From the NCBI GenBank assembly GCA_012295275.1, contig CM022670.1, forward strand, positions 3,719,264 through 3,783,263: a stretch of DNA of 64,000 bases, read 5' to 3'. Position 1 is the first letter of the stretch; each line of letters opens with the position of its first letter. Below, in pieces: positions 26,126 to 37,059 of this stretch. The notes beneath the pieces are model-generated. The model did no database searches, was not told the origin of the DNA, and worked only from the letters and a program-made list of their open reading frames with translations. The position numbers and the translations under genes were made by a program. This DNA comes from Chrysomallon squamiferum. Taxonomy: Eukaryota; Mollusca; Gastropoda; Neomphalida; Peltospiridae.

Positions 26126-26640
26126 TTGAGGAATATCTGTTACAAGCGTATAAATGACTCAAAGAATTTAGGTTTGAGATAAAAGGGGTTAAAAAAATGT
26201 CCTAATCTGTTAGAAATGTTTTTTTTTTGGGGGGAATTTTATTTAATTTAAAAGTAAAAGAAGAAAGAGAAAAACTCGAGAAAGCTTTTGGTAAAAAAAG
26301 ACTTGCAGGCTTGAAATCTTCAGATGTAAATATTTAATATGAGCAAGAATGTGTAGAAAAATAAAACATGAAACTTTATAAAAGAATAGAAAAAAATAAT
26401 ATTCTGCAGTTCATTACCTTTTGGAATACAAATCTTTTTTAACCTGCTATTTAAGGTCTCTGAAGTTTTTAAAGGAAGAAGCTGACACGTAGTTTGTTTT
26501 TAAAGGATTATTACTAACAGCACACAGAACATCTTTCTCTCCTGGATGATTTTCTCACAGTGAAATTTATAAGTAGCTTTTGAAAGGATATTTGTCTTAG
26601 AAATCCTTTCATATGTTTGCATGTACATAAGTGTATATGT
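26126..26640. other. AT-rich intronic sequence, no gene recognised
   Basis: Unique AT-rich sequence; nothing recognised. Confidence 0.55.
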
Positions 26641-26744
26641 ATGCACGAATGTATGTAAACATGTATGTATGTATGTATGTATGTATACAGAATATTGATT
26701 TCAGGTACACATAAAATATTATATATTTAGTTTTCCTTTATTTC

Positions 26745-26922
<178 letters not shown>

Positions 26923-27099
26923 AAGTGATTGTCCAAAGGAAAATGGAGAGATACAAGAACTTGATTCTTCTTTTTAATGAACCTACTAATCTGTTATTAC
27001 AATTAACCCAACAACCGAGCTGATTAATAAATAGTAAGACCAACAGAACTTCTCATATAGTAAACGCTTTTCTTCTTAACTAATCTAAACTACTGTTCT

Positions 27100-27480
27100 G
27101 TTTATTTCTTTTTCGAGCAGTCAAACAAGACTTCACAGATTTAGGAAAATTTCTAACCACACTATCCGAAGCGGACGTGTTTCGTGGCAGCTTTCTCTTA
27201 CTAGCTATTTTAAAACCGTTTTCAAAACCGAAACCCGAAACCAAATCAGTGGAATTGGGAAAATACGTTTCAAAGACCTGCAGCTAACATGTTTAAAGGG
27301 TTTTCCTGTGAAATACGGAACATGTCTGCTGTGGAACTGCGTAAAGAGCTTAAAGTATGTCTAAGTCTTCAGTTTATCTTCCACTTCCTCAAAAAATCAC
27401 GAGCGACCTTCACATCAACCGGTTCTTCAAACTGCTGATTGCTGAAAGTGACTACAACTGTTCGCTATTTTCCTGAAGAT
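27100..27480. other. Non-repetitive intronic island
   Basis: About 380 bases of unique sequence without microsatellites. No gene recognised. Confidence 0.3.
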
Positions 27481-27580
27481 ATGGAACTTTACTGGTATTC
27501 ACATTTTACATAATCTGATGACATAAAATATTAAAATCCAGAGTTAGTCTTTAGCATTTTATGTCAAAAATATAAATCAA

Positions 27581-27601
27581 TTGTGCGTGCGTACGCGCAC
27601 G
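27581..27601. other. Alternating purine-pyrimidine stretch with GCGTACGC palindrome
   Basis: Twenty or so bases of strictly alternating purine and pyrimidine around GTGCGTGCGTACGCGC. This sequence type can adopt left-handed Z-DNA when supercoiled. Confidence 0.6.
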
Positions 27602-27727
27602 CTTTTGTTATTTTGTTTAGTGAGTGTCTGTAACTGTTTATGTGTTTATATTATTACATTTCTTTCGATTTATACATTCAACTAAACCATAAAAATTGTT
27701 TTTTTCTAGTTGATTTAGGTGATTTCT

Positions 27728-27765
27728 AAAAAAAAAAAAAAAAAAAGTCATTTTTTTTTTTTTTT
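27728..27765. repeat. Poly-A run facing a poly-T run
   Basis: About 18 A, GTC, then about 15 T: a foldback-capable A/T pair. Confidence 0.95.
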
Positions 27766-27974
27766 GATCATTTTTTCACAGACACTGAGAATGTGCGACG
27801 TTGACAAACAACAGTGATTATAATTAAATAAACATATTTTTGTGGTGATATCTTTATTGATTCTCTCCGAACCGCTTACAAATATCCACTTATGTAAATG
27901 TAGCATTCCTCTATTACATTTGTTGTTTTTTTCTTTCAAATTCACTTTGAAAACAAGTTACGTATTGCAAACTG

Positions 27975-28045
27975 TGTGGTACAGTGGCTAGACTGACTGA
28001 TACAAGATCGCGTTCTTCTTCCAGACTCTTATTCAGACAATGAAT
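27975..28045 (+). mobile_element. Decayed tRNA-derived SINE-like fragment
   Basis: A good box A-like segment, TGGTACAGTGGCTAGAC, near 27979 is followed about 30 bases later by GATCGCGTTCTTCTTCC, which reads as a mutated box B (GGTTCGATTCC type). Spacing and order fit a tRNA-derived SINE head. No target-site duplication was identified. Confidence 0.4.
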
Positions 28046-28429
28046 CGTACCTACTAACCTAAACAATTCGGATTATTGTCTGAGTACCAACATTCTAATT
28101 TGAACTTCACGTTCGAGCATTCTTTAGCCTATAATAAAAACAACAAAACAACCTTTGCCACTTTTCGCAAACCAAACGTTACGTTCGGCTTTTCTTTGTT
28201 TTCCAGACACAATAAGCTTCACCCAGTGATTGATTATATCATTCAAAACCTGAATAATGCACTACCCCCTCTACACCGAGTCACTCATTCTAACAAAAAC
28301 CCAGGAGAGAAGGAAACAAAAAAAAAAGAGCCAATAATTATCAGTAAATGATTAAACCTTGAAAAAAAGACACATCTTTTAAAATAATAAAGCCATTTTA
28401 TGTCTAGACATTAAGAAAAATTAATGTTC

Positions 28430-28800
28430 GAAGTCGTGCAACCTTCGATCAAAGTTTCTTCGAGATAACGACGCATTCAGCCTCGAAAATGGAACCGTTA
28501 AAGACGAAGTGATTGGTCCAGCAGTCGACGTGTGATTAATTATGAGAACAGATCATTGTAAGCGACGGAAAGAGCCACTGAGCTGTTTATTTACTGTAAT
28601 AAGCGGCGTCAAAATGGAATCATTCTCGGGAATGTCCGCCATATGTATAAGAAATGTTCTTGTAATCACGACCAATCAATAGCCAGAGGCATGAAGAAAG
28701 ATGAATTATTTTCGTTCTTTACGGCCGAGTTTGTTATTAACGGGGCGCTTAAGGCTGTGGCTAATTATGAATATTCCATATAATAACAGTTAATGTTTGT
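28430..28800. promoter_or_regulatory. Candidate intronic cis-regulatory element with clustered homeodomain-type sites
   Basis: A 370-base repeat-free island in the receptor intron. It contains TAATTATGA-type sites twice (GATTAATTATGAG near 28532 and CTAATTATGAATATTCC near 28763), ATTGG/CCAAT at 28512 and several TAATCAC/GTTATTAACG segments. These are typical homeodomain and CCAAT motifs by established consensus. That the segment is an enhancer is inference. Confidence 0.35.
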
Positions 28801-28887
28801 TTATTAATTTGTACCAGGAGACTTCATCAGTCTCAAGTGCGTTGGTACAGATAAAAGTAAAACATTAACAAGTGGTTATTGTATTTA

Positions 28888-28888
<1 letters not shown>

Positions 28889-28940
<52 letters not shown>
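28889..28940. repeat. (TG)n ending in (CG)n
   Basis: TG run of about 40 bp followed by GCGCGCGCG, alternating throughout and so a potential Z-DNA former. Confidence 0.96.
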
Positions 28941-29049
28941 CTGTTTTGTATGCATATGAGAAGTGTTGGGTTTAGACACGGTGAGGCGTTAAGCTATAAA
29001 GAATGCAAAAGGTTCCTTGTTAAAAAATATTTGCTTTATTCGCAAGTTT

Positions 29050-30215
29050 TATGTTATACTCATTTGTTTTAGGCCCCTGTATACTGCAAGCGCTCAGCTA
29101 CAGCTGGTTTAGCCTTTGTCTCAATGGCTTGACCAAAAAAGCTTTGTGCTCAAACCAAATGTGGCAATTGCGATCAACGATATGACGTCATCAGTGCACA
29201 AAAAAAGGAAAATGTCGTTTGAAATGATTATTTCAGAATTGTGACCAGAATAATATGTAGGCTGGTGTATAAAAATAATATGATATGTTGTGAAATTTCA
29301 GATGGAAAAGAACTGTGGAAAGCCTCGATATGACCGCTCAAAGTCTCCACGGAGTTAACACGCAGGAAGTGGGCGGTTCACAAACAGAATGGAAAACACT
29401 TGAAACAAAAATCTGCAGTAAATGACATTTTGTAGCTCTCCGTAGAGGTTTTAGTACGGAAATGAATTTGCAACTTTTTTCTTCTATTTCTTGACTTTTT
29501 ATTATTTTTTTTATTAACTATTTGGGCTTTATGACAAATAAAAGCTGTTTCCATTGTTACAAATCTTTAATATTTTCTTATCCATTTAAAAAAAAAAAAA
29601 AGTTTCATGAATAACTGTACTTTGATTATTACTTCACAAAAAATATTAAGTAATAAACAACGCCTTTTCACAGCAACAGAAAAAATAATTATATTATTTA
29701 TATGAACAGCTACAAACTATGGAAACAATATGACCGTGACGCATTGCAGCTTGGGAAATCTTCACACCATCAACTGACATGTGAAGAAAAAAAAAATCAT
29801 AGTTATAGCTGTTTAATAACTTAAATATAAACTGCGGCTATAGTATTCACAGTTTCTTTTGATACTCTTTTTCTGTACTTATTGCCCAGAACACATTTCA
29901 GACTTCCTGGCGATTGCGTACATCAAGGTAAATGACACAAGCATCAATGCAAGCGCCATTGATATTAAACGCTTAAAGTGAATTGTACTGAAGTATACAA
30001 CTGACTGCACGGAGCTGATGCCAACAAAAGATTTTCCAGTGTCTGATGCTTATTAAAGAGTCTGTTCTAAGAATGAAAATAACTCAACAAATCAATGATA
30101 AAATCTCAACTCAGGTTAAAGAGAGAGAGAGAGTAATGTGGATAATCTAATCAAGGATGTTTCCAGGCTTTCAGAAAAATAGGATTAATTCCATTAAAGT
30201 AGTGTAAGTTTCAAA
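29050..30215. other. Intronic sequence, no gene recognised
   Basis: Unique sequence with a moderately GC-richer portion at 29080-29460. No splice-bounded coding segment recognised. Confidence 0.5.
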
Positions 30216-30229
30216 ACGCGTCGCGCACG

Positions 30230-30284
30230 CACACGCACACACACACACATCAACACACATGCACATGCACATGCACATGCGCCT
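30230..30284 (-). promoter_or_regulatory. (CA)n with (GCATGT)4, a cluster of RBFOX-type motifs on the transcript strand
   Basis: The plus strand has ACATGC units at 30258-30281. On the minus strand, which is the sense strand of the receptor gene, this reads as repeated TGCATG/GCATG, the established RBFOX splicing-factor motif. It is tandemly arranged next to a CA run, so it may simply be a hexanucleotide microsatellite. Confidence 0.35.
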
Positions 30285-30859
30285 CATTCATTAATTAATT
30301 TCACTTTTAAAATAGATTCTTTAATAGTCCACCACCACAAATTATGCAAAATACGAGAAATTTAATATTTGTACCAGATCGAATGTAAATCTGTTTGAAA
30401 AAATAAGTTAAAATTAAAAAAAAAACAAAAAACAATATAAATAAATAACGAATAATAATGACGTAATTAGATAGACTGCAAAATCACTCTTGCTCGAGGT
30501 TCACGTTTCAGTAATGTCCCACAATTAATACATGAAAATTTAATGCTAGTACTAAAAATGAATCCTACTGGAAATTAAATGTAGTTAACACTGATCGGCT
30601 GTGCAATTTATATATATAAGAGATGAGCATCTCAGTTTACTTGTTTATGTGCTATGCATTTCACTAGGTAACCATATGTTTCGACAGGACATACATACGA
30701 TGACTATCAAGCAGCATTCGACATTAGAACCTCCAATGTAAATGCCTGAATGAAGATTCGATCTCAGTATCTGCGAGTAATTCCATTATTTCAAATCTTT
30801 TCGAGTAATTCCATTATTTTCTCACCCATTACTCTGTTTGCTTCTTGTTCTTATCCCCG

Positions 30860-31215
30860 TTCTGGTATTTCTCTAACGGGTCGGACAAATTACATTATTA
30901 CTTTGTAAACTGATATTTATTCGTCAATTTTTGTTATAATTGACGTTAATTACTCACTGATATATGATCCAAATTAATACGATTTCACCCAAAGGGAGTT
31001 AACTGCGCAGTCAAAAGTTCAGCACGGACGAGGCGTGGTGATTTATTAATATTCAGATGAAGCCTGCAATGTCGTATTTCATCAGACCTGCTCGAGAAGA
31101 AGTTATCGCTGGGAACAATGAGCTGGATTTGCGAAGTGCTATCTCCCTGCACTGCCCATCCACGAAACTGAATTAAATAATCTGTGAGTTTATTAGCGGA
31201 ACGCATTTGATGGCT
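30860..31215. other. Non-repetitive intronic island
   Basis: Unique sequence with TTATTAATATTC and AATTAAATAATC segments and raised complexity. The short minus-strand frame at 30985-31206 has no recognisable domain. Confidence 0.3.
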
Positions 31216-31389
31216 CAGTTAAAGATAAGTGGTGGTGGTTGTGCGTTTCAAATTTTTATCTCAGTCTCCCATTCTTGTTGACTTCTTCTTCTTTTCATCT
31301 GTGCATCTCTGTTTCTCTCTCTCTTTCCTTTCTTCCTCCATCTTCCTCTTGCCTTCTCTCTGTCTGCCTCTCTGTCTGCCTCTCTCCCT

Positions 31390-31399
31390 TCCTCTATCT

Positions 31400-31475
<76 letters not shown>

Positions 31476-31500
31476 CTCCTCCTCCTTCTCTCCCTCCCCC
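31390..31500. repeat. (CT)n/(CCT)n microsatellite
   Basis: CT run at about 31402-31472 followed by CCT units. Confidence 0.97.
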
Positions 31501-32014
31501 CGTCCTAACTCAGATTTAAATATATACAGTCTGTAAGTATTTGCAATAATTAACAAAGGACTGTTTTTCTTTTTCTCACCTTTCTTTCTTTTACTGATTC
31601 ACTCATCAACTCAGAATTTTTTGAAATTTATAAAAACGACATATTCTTTGAAAGAAAGAAACCATTTTTTTCTATTGCACCAAACTTTACCAAAAATATT
31701 AACGAAACAAATTAATTTGATACCTACAGTAGAATATAAAGCCAAGGAACATAACAAAAAAAAAAAAAAAAACCCAAAACACCCAACAACAACAACAACA
31801 AAACAACAACAAACAAACAAAAATATATTCAGCATGGCACATGTACTATGTTCTTCGAAAGAGGTTACGAACTAAAAACAGCCTAATCACGTTTTCTGTG
31901 AAGAGATCTAATCCAATCACACTTCTAGGAGTCTAACATGTAAACAATACCTGGTGGTCACGATTCACAATTTGACAGAAGTGTAGGAAACAAGGGCATT
32001 TGGTTATAACTGTC

Positions 32015-32220
32015 TAACAGCGTGCGTGTTACCGCGGACCCTCTTGAAAGGTTTTCCGTGTTTGAACGCGCCTGCCCCGATATCGAAGTCGTGTTGAGCA
32101 AGCGAGGACTCGCGGTAATGAACGGCCTGCTAATACGACTGTTAATACACAGAAAACCCAGAACTGCATTAACAAAAGGTTCTGGTGGATGTACTGGAAT
32201 AAACATTCTGTTCAAGGTAA
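32015..32220. other. GC-raised unique patch open on both strands; possible unrecognised exon
   Basis: A patch of about 200 bases with clearly higher GC than its surroundings. It is open on both strands. On the plus strand it is preceded by CTAACAG and followed by TTCAAG|GTAACT, a plausible acceptor and donor; in sense direction of the receptor no clean splice sites were seen. I recognise no protein family in either reading. Confidence 0.25.
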
Positions 32221-32296
32221 CTGCAGAAGTGTGTAAATTGTGTATGCTTACTCGAAAAAGAAAAGAAAAGAAAGAAATATAATATATATAAACAAA

Positions 32297-32354
32297 ATAA
32301 AATAAAATAAAATAAAATAAAATAAAATAAAATAAATAAATAAATAAATAAATA
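32297..32354. repeat. (AAAAT)n followed by (AAAT)n
   Basis: Seven or more AAAAT units change to AAAT units. Confidence 0.96.
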
Positions 32355-33364
32355 GAGACAAAGGCTGGAATAGCATGCCAAGTAGCAATACAGAACTGAT
32401 AGAATGAGGAGGCAGAGAGACGAAAAGGAAAATACGCACAGAAAATTGCCGTCTGCTTCCTGCTTTTAACGCCACCCACACAGACGAGAGCTTTTATTTT
32501 TTGTTTTTATTTTATTTTTTATTTTTTTGAAAGAAAAAATTAGTGTTAAAAATAGAACTCGGTTTATTACATTTATTAGATATATTATAATTTACTGGAC
32601 GTTTCTTGTTGGTATTGTAAACAGCTTACTAGCCATAAATAATTTTAACGTATATATATTTTATTTTGATTTTTTGTTCATATGAGTTCGATATAGTTAG
32701 AGATTTTGATGACATTTTAAAGAGAGGCAGGTAGACACGTTTCATTTCTAAAATCAGCAGTAAACAATTTACACAGTTAAATATATATGGATAGGAGGAC
32801 GGGGACTATGTTATGTGGAATGCGAACTTAGACGTATTATTGGAATTCTTTTTCAGTTTTTAATCCTTCAAGAACTACATTAACAATCATTCCGTTTACA
32901 AACATCATCATAAATAATGTACAGGACATAACAGTTAAATATCATAACTCATCACATCGCATCGTTTCCGTGCATATTACACAAGTTCATATACGTACAC
33001 CATCCACATATCATGTCATCTCTGTTCATTCCACCGACGCCAGGATCTTTATCGATATAAGATACTTCTCTGGATAACATTAACTTTTATGGGAAACCAT
33101 TAAATTAGTAACAGTCTCCGAATAACGGGTTTTCTTGTCCCAAACTCGCGGACATCTTCATCGAGTCTGATTGGAATTCGTTGATGGGGCTTATTGCCAT
33201 AATTTTAGCAAGATTAGGTGTAATGCATAAAAAGTAACAAAAGCAGATCGACTCCTTCATGTTGATGACCAGATGGCTAATTGCTTCAAATGGCTGACGT
33301 CTTTTACAGCTGATTAGGTCCAAGTATTTCATAGGTCGAGGACAGGATTTGTTCCCTACCAGTC

Positions 33365-33432
33365 TCGGTATATCAGTGATTTTACGCTATAAAAATATGG
33401 GATCGGAGATTCTAGGATCGCTTCCCAGTACC
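33365..33432 (+). mobile_element. Possible decayed tRNA-derived SINE head
   Basis: AGGATCGCTTCCCAGTACC near 33414 resembles box B and the following T-arm of a tRNA (GGTTCGATTCCCAG type). TATATCAGTGATTTTACGC near 33369 lies about 45 bases upstream where box A should be. Both are mutated. Confidence 0.25.
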
Positions 33433-33520
33433 ACCTTACTGCCTGAATCTAAATGTAGGTGGAGGTAGGAATCTAATATCTACAGTTTGTTGATGGTTTA
33501 AAGATAACACCAATAGTGAT

Positions 33521-33545
33521 TTTTTTTTTTTTTTTTTTTTTTTTG
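33521..33545. repeat. Poly-T run
   Basis: About 24 T in a row. Confidence 0.97.
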
Positions 33546-33600
33546 TATTGTACGTAAGTAATCCTCTAAGTTCGTGAACCTTTTGCTGATGGAAACTTGA

Positions 33601-33926
33601 CAGAAATGGTTGAATCAATTATTTATGATCTGTCTAGAATCCATCTCCCAGAAGGAAGGCAGCAAATATTAACAACATTTATATTAGTCGCTTCTGTTTT
33701 TGTGTGCGATAATTATTTAACCCTGCATATGAAACATTTTATAAACAGCTCCCTAAAAAAAGCCAGCAAATACTAACTATATCCACAACATTTTTTTGTT
33801 GTTATTGTTGTTGTTTGTTTGTTGTTGTTTTTTTACCAGAATTCGTTTTCACGGGCATGTAACCGTGTTTCAAATGGATGAATGATTGATTCATGATCTG
33901 TCTCGATCTTCCCAGAGGGAAGTCAG
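33601..33926. repeat. Duplicated ~55-bp block, two copies about 265 bp apart
   Basis: The segment at 33601-33662 (TTTATGATCTGTCTAGAA, then CTCCCAGAAGGAAGGCAGC) recurs in diverged form at 33870-33926 (TTCATGATCTGTCTCGAT, then CTTCCCAGAGGGAAGTCAGC). A shorter third trace (GCCAGCAAATACTAAC) lies near 33762. These could be old copies of a short dispersed element or a decayed tandem duplication. Confidence 0.6.
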
Positions 33927-34250
33927 CGAACGAGGATTCGATGTGACCTTCAGCAGAAGAAACATATTTCAGAGGGTTTGATAAAATTATGTTAGCTGCA
34001 TCGTCAACTGAACCGTGGCCGGGCACGTCAGAATAGTTCGAGATAACCGATGGACGTCGCACATCATCATCTGGGAAACGACGGAGACGACGTCCGCTGA
34101 GACGATGGGAAAATGAAATGAGCGAGCACTGGAAAACACGCATGTGACAGAGGACAGAGCAAGAAAGTGAGAGAGGAAAAATATGGAAACAAGATGCTGC
34201 TCCCCTAGAGCCGTTGATCTGAATCAGTTAACATGTAAAAGAATTCACTT
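33870..34250. other. Non-repetitive intronic island
   Basis: Unique, GC-raised sequence with a minus-strand open frame (about 33802-34143) that has no recognised domain and no supporting splice pair. Confidence 0.3.
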
Positions 34251-34299
34251 TCTTTATGTACCAGTGTTTATTGTATAATCATCGCCATCATAACAATAA

Positions 34300-34412
34300 A
34301 TAGTAGTGGTAGTTGTAGTAGAAGTGGCAGCAACAGCAGCAGCAGTAGAAGTATCAGTAGTAGTAATAGTTGTAGCAGTTGTTGTACTAGTAGCAGTAGC
34401 AGCAATAATAAT
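34300..34412. repeat. Degenerate (GTA)n/(GCA)n repeat
   Basis: GTAGTA, AGCAGC and AGTAGT triplets with substitutions. Confidence 0.9.
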
Positions 34413-34690
34413 ATATTAAATAATCGTTTATTTTTATTCTTATTTAATTTATTTAAGTTGCTCTGTTATCCACGCAGTTTTACGGAGTAGTTAAATGACA
34501 AGTTGCAGTTGAAATAATATTGCCGAACTTCGTATTAAAATATCTTACAATCAACTAATGAAATAACTTCTGCATTTTTAAAACTCTTTTTTCTGATTAA
34601 AACTAAGTTATCCGATTACCGAAAAATATCAACTTTAATTTAATCAGCAGATAGTCATAAAATGAAATTTGATTTGAAATTCATATACGT

Positions 34691-34698
<8 letters not shown>

Positions 34699-34726
<28 letters not shown>
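34699..34726. repeat. Poly-T run
   Basis: About 27 T in a row. Confidence 0.97.
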
Positions 34727-34729
<3 letters not shown>

Positions 34730-35039
34730 ACCTGTCTATCAAATGATACTTAACATGATTGCTTTCGTATATTTTTATGTCTATCCTATTCAAAGTTTTT
34801 TGTTCACTATGGAGGAGTTTGACTTGTATTAGTCTGAATCAGCAATCATAGCTGATTTTTTTACACTTCAGAAAAGGATCAAATTCATCATTTTAAAAAG
34901 AGGCATGTCATTATCGTGATGAGTTTCAAGATGAAATGGAGAGAAAATAAAGTCGGCAAAACATGACATTAAAATGTATGAGGTGCGTCCCTCCTTCAGG
35001 ATCCAAATTAGATAATAGTATAGAGCCTCATCTAAATGC

Positions 35040-35060
35040 ATAATAATAATAATAATAATA

Positions 35061-35114
<54 letters not shown>
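35040..35114. repeat. (AAT)7(ATT)18 foldback microsatellite
   Basis: AAT units switch to ATT units at about 35062, so the tract contains a self-complementary centre able to form an AT hairpin. Confidence 0.96.
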
Positions 35115-35401
35115 ACAAAGGTATCTAAAATTCCAAAGCAATATTTGTATCTTTGCTATTTAATGTTTGAGCCTCGGAATTACATTGACAGTGATCTTTA
35201 TTTTTCTTTTCTGTTTTATTATTTTATCTCAGTTAATATGGAACGTAAATTAACACATCTTTCAGCTCTTAAAAACACTTGTTATTTGTCTGTGCAGTGC
35301 TTACGTTAAACACACCCTTTGTACACAGTAATAACAAGGATTGGTTTCTAATTAGTTCCGTGCTAAGCTAATAAAGCAAGATATGCGAAATTCTCTCTTA
35401 C

Positions 35402-35794
35402 CTTTGTGTCGTTGAACAAAAGTTCCAGCTCGTACCCGGGAATTACGTGCATTTTGTTCACGTGCTGCACGGCTAGCAGAGCCGCATCGAGTTCCGACCG
35501 TCCGTTCGCCTCGTGCTCGTTTCCAGACAGTTCAAACAGTCCTCCGATGTACAGTTTATTTTTCCTGCGATGATTTTTGCGTTTTAAGTGTTTATTTTTG
35601 TTCGTTTTCTTCGCGTGTGTTTTGCCCCTCATATGTCCGTTGAAAAGTTTCTTTTCGTTAGTTAAAAAAGTTGGATGAATTTTGTTCTCGTCGTGTTTGA
35701 ACGAGTTCTGTTTGTTTGACGCGTTGGTAAACTGGTGAAACTGGGTTTGGTGAAAAACGTCAGTGGCAGTTTGCTCGAGGTTTGGTTTCTGCTT
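35402..35794 (-). CDS. First coding exon of the GABA-B-type receptor: N-terminal linker and start of the ligand-binding domain
   Basis: This frame is open from a stop at 35795-35797 to the donor AAG|GTAAGA at 35402/35401. It reads a Lys/Asn/His-rich linker, then LYIGGLFELSG, then DAALLAVQHVNK, IPGYELELLFNDTK. These are the first beta strand, first helix and second strand of the extracellular GABA-binding domain; the YIGxLFxxSG opening and the PxYxLxLxxxD(S/T)K run are hallmarks of GABA-B receptors. It joins in phase 0 to the exon at 2801-2938 to give NDTK|CDPG. An ATG at 35632 is the first in this frame, but a start there would leave no signal peptide, which an extracellular domain requires. 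The signal peptide lies upstream in a different frame, so the exon is broken as written. Confidence 0.85.
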
Positions 35795-36099
35795 TTAAGA
35801 AAGGCCTTACTTTTAACGTGGTCTACAGATTTAAGTTTGAGTTCTTTGTTGGTTTTGTATTTATTTTTGTACTTGGTGTTGACTTTATCTGCCAGTGCGC
35901 TGAACCGATCATCCATTTTGTCAGAGAGGGCTAAGAAATGTCGCGAAAGTTTTTCGTTGGAGGTTTGCGAATTCTGCTTACCGAGTCCCGTCGAAAACAG
36001 ATGCGTTTCCGGTATCCACATAATCCACAGGAAGCTGAACACACAGAACAATTGCGTAAATGGAAACCTGTTGACTCTGTTATCCAGTTGCACCATCAT
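35662..36099 (-). CDS. Signal-peptide-bearing N-terminal frame of the receptor's first exon, out of frame with the ligand-binding part
   Basis: Starts at an ATG-ATG pair at 36099 with G at -3, a fair Kozak context. Residues about 10-30 (FPFTQLFCVFSFLWIMWI) form a hydrophobic segment fitting a signal peptide. A polar Lys/Ser/Thr/Asn-rich linker follows, with a possible short amphipathic stretch (LSDKMDDRFSALADKV). The frame stops at 35662, after overlapping the ligand-binding frame at 35662-35794 for about 130 bases. Passing from one frame to the other needs one extra base in the sequence as given, or two fewer. A GT-AG intron from the best donor here (GTAAGG at 35810) does not restore the frame with any AG I checked down to 35650. 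A sequencing or assembly indel in a homopolymer is the simplest explanation; an allele-level lesion is the alternative. Confidence 0.55.
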   Translation of the reverse strand: MMVQLDNRVNRFPFTQLFCVFSFLWIMWIPETHLFSTGLGKQNSQTSNEKLSRHFLALSDKMDDRFSALADKVNTKYKNKYKTNKELKLKSVDHVKSKAFLKSRNQTSSKLPLTFFTKPSFTSLPTRQTNRTRSNTTRTKFIQLF

Positions 36100-37059
36100 G
36101 TCTTTGTGAAACGGTTAAAACACATTATTTTATTTAATATTTATTTATATATATTTTTTTTTCACAGAACATCGTAGCTGCGAAGTAATCCTAGATAAAG
36201 ACTCGATACAAAATACTTCAGTTTGTGCTCGTTTAAACCAAACTTCCTGGAAACAAGTCCCGTTTTAATAATCCATTGAATTAAAAAGCGCCGAGGAGAA
36301 AGACTGGATCCAAAGAAAGCCATTACTTTCAAAAAGGTTTCTGTAGTTTTGTTTTTAAATTCTTTTCTGATCGAAAATTATTTATTAATGTAATTTTTAT
36401 TATTATTATTATTATTATCGTTCCAAAGAGAACTGTTTTTAATAATATATTATAATACGTCTGAATATGTTTTTTCTTAATTCTTTTTAATATTTTTCTA
36501 CTTCTTTAATTTTACTTCTTTTTTTCTTTTTTTCATCTAATTTTTTGGTCTTTTTTAAGTCAGATTTAAAAAGAAAAATAGAAAAGTTTACCGAGTAAAT
36601 TTTCTTTTATCCATTCTGCTGCATCGTCGCATGAAAGTCTCACTTGTGACTTTCAAAAATAACGTCCACTTTCTTTTAACCTTGAAAATGTAAAAAAAAA
36701 ATTAATTAAAAGAACCACTAATCCTTTTAAAAACAAAGAAATCCAGAGTTTAAAAGAGAATTTATTTCCAAATTAGACCGGCGCAAAATAGAAGTTCAAA
36801 ATACTGGCTGTTTTATTTTTGCAATACCTTCTTTTATTATTATATAAAAAAATTGTTTTCCTCTGACTAAACTTTGTATTCATAATAAGTAATGTTTCCA
36901 CACAGAACCGCAGCGTAACAAAAGTCCACTGAATTGTGCAAACTCCATTTCGCCCGCCAGCTTTTGTGCTTTTTGTTGCCTTTATTGTTATCTCGCAAAG
37001 TAAATTCCTGACAGGTAACTGGTAAAGAAAATTGACTTTGACGCTGATGAAGGCAATCC
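36100..37059 (-). other. Probable 5' untranslated and upstream region of the receptor gene
   Basis: Lies between the first ATG pair and the CpG-richer block. It is AT-rich with T-rich stretches at 36470-36560 and a short ATT run at 36399-36418. An open frame at 36867-37082 on the minus strand has no recognised domain; it may be 5' UTR. Confidence 0.4.

Noticed and set aside
35735-36109. Plus-strand open frame opposite the receptor's first exon
   Set aside because: It is the antisense of the signal-peptide frame and shows no domain; the minus strand has the family match.
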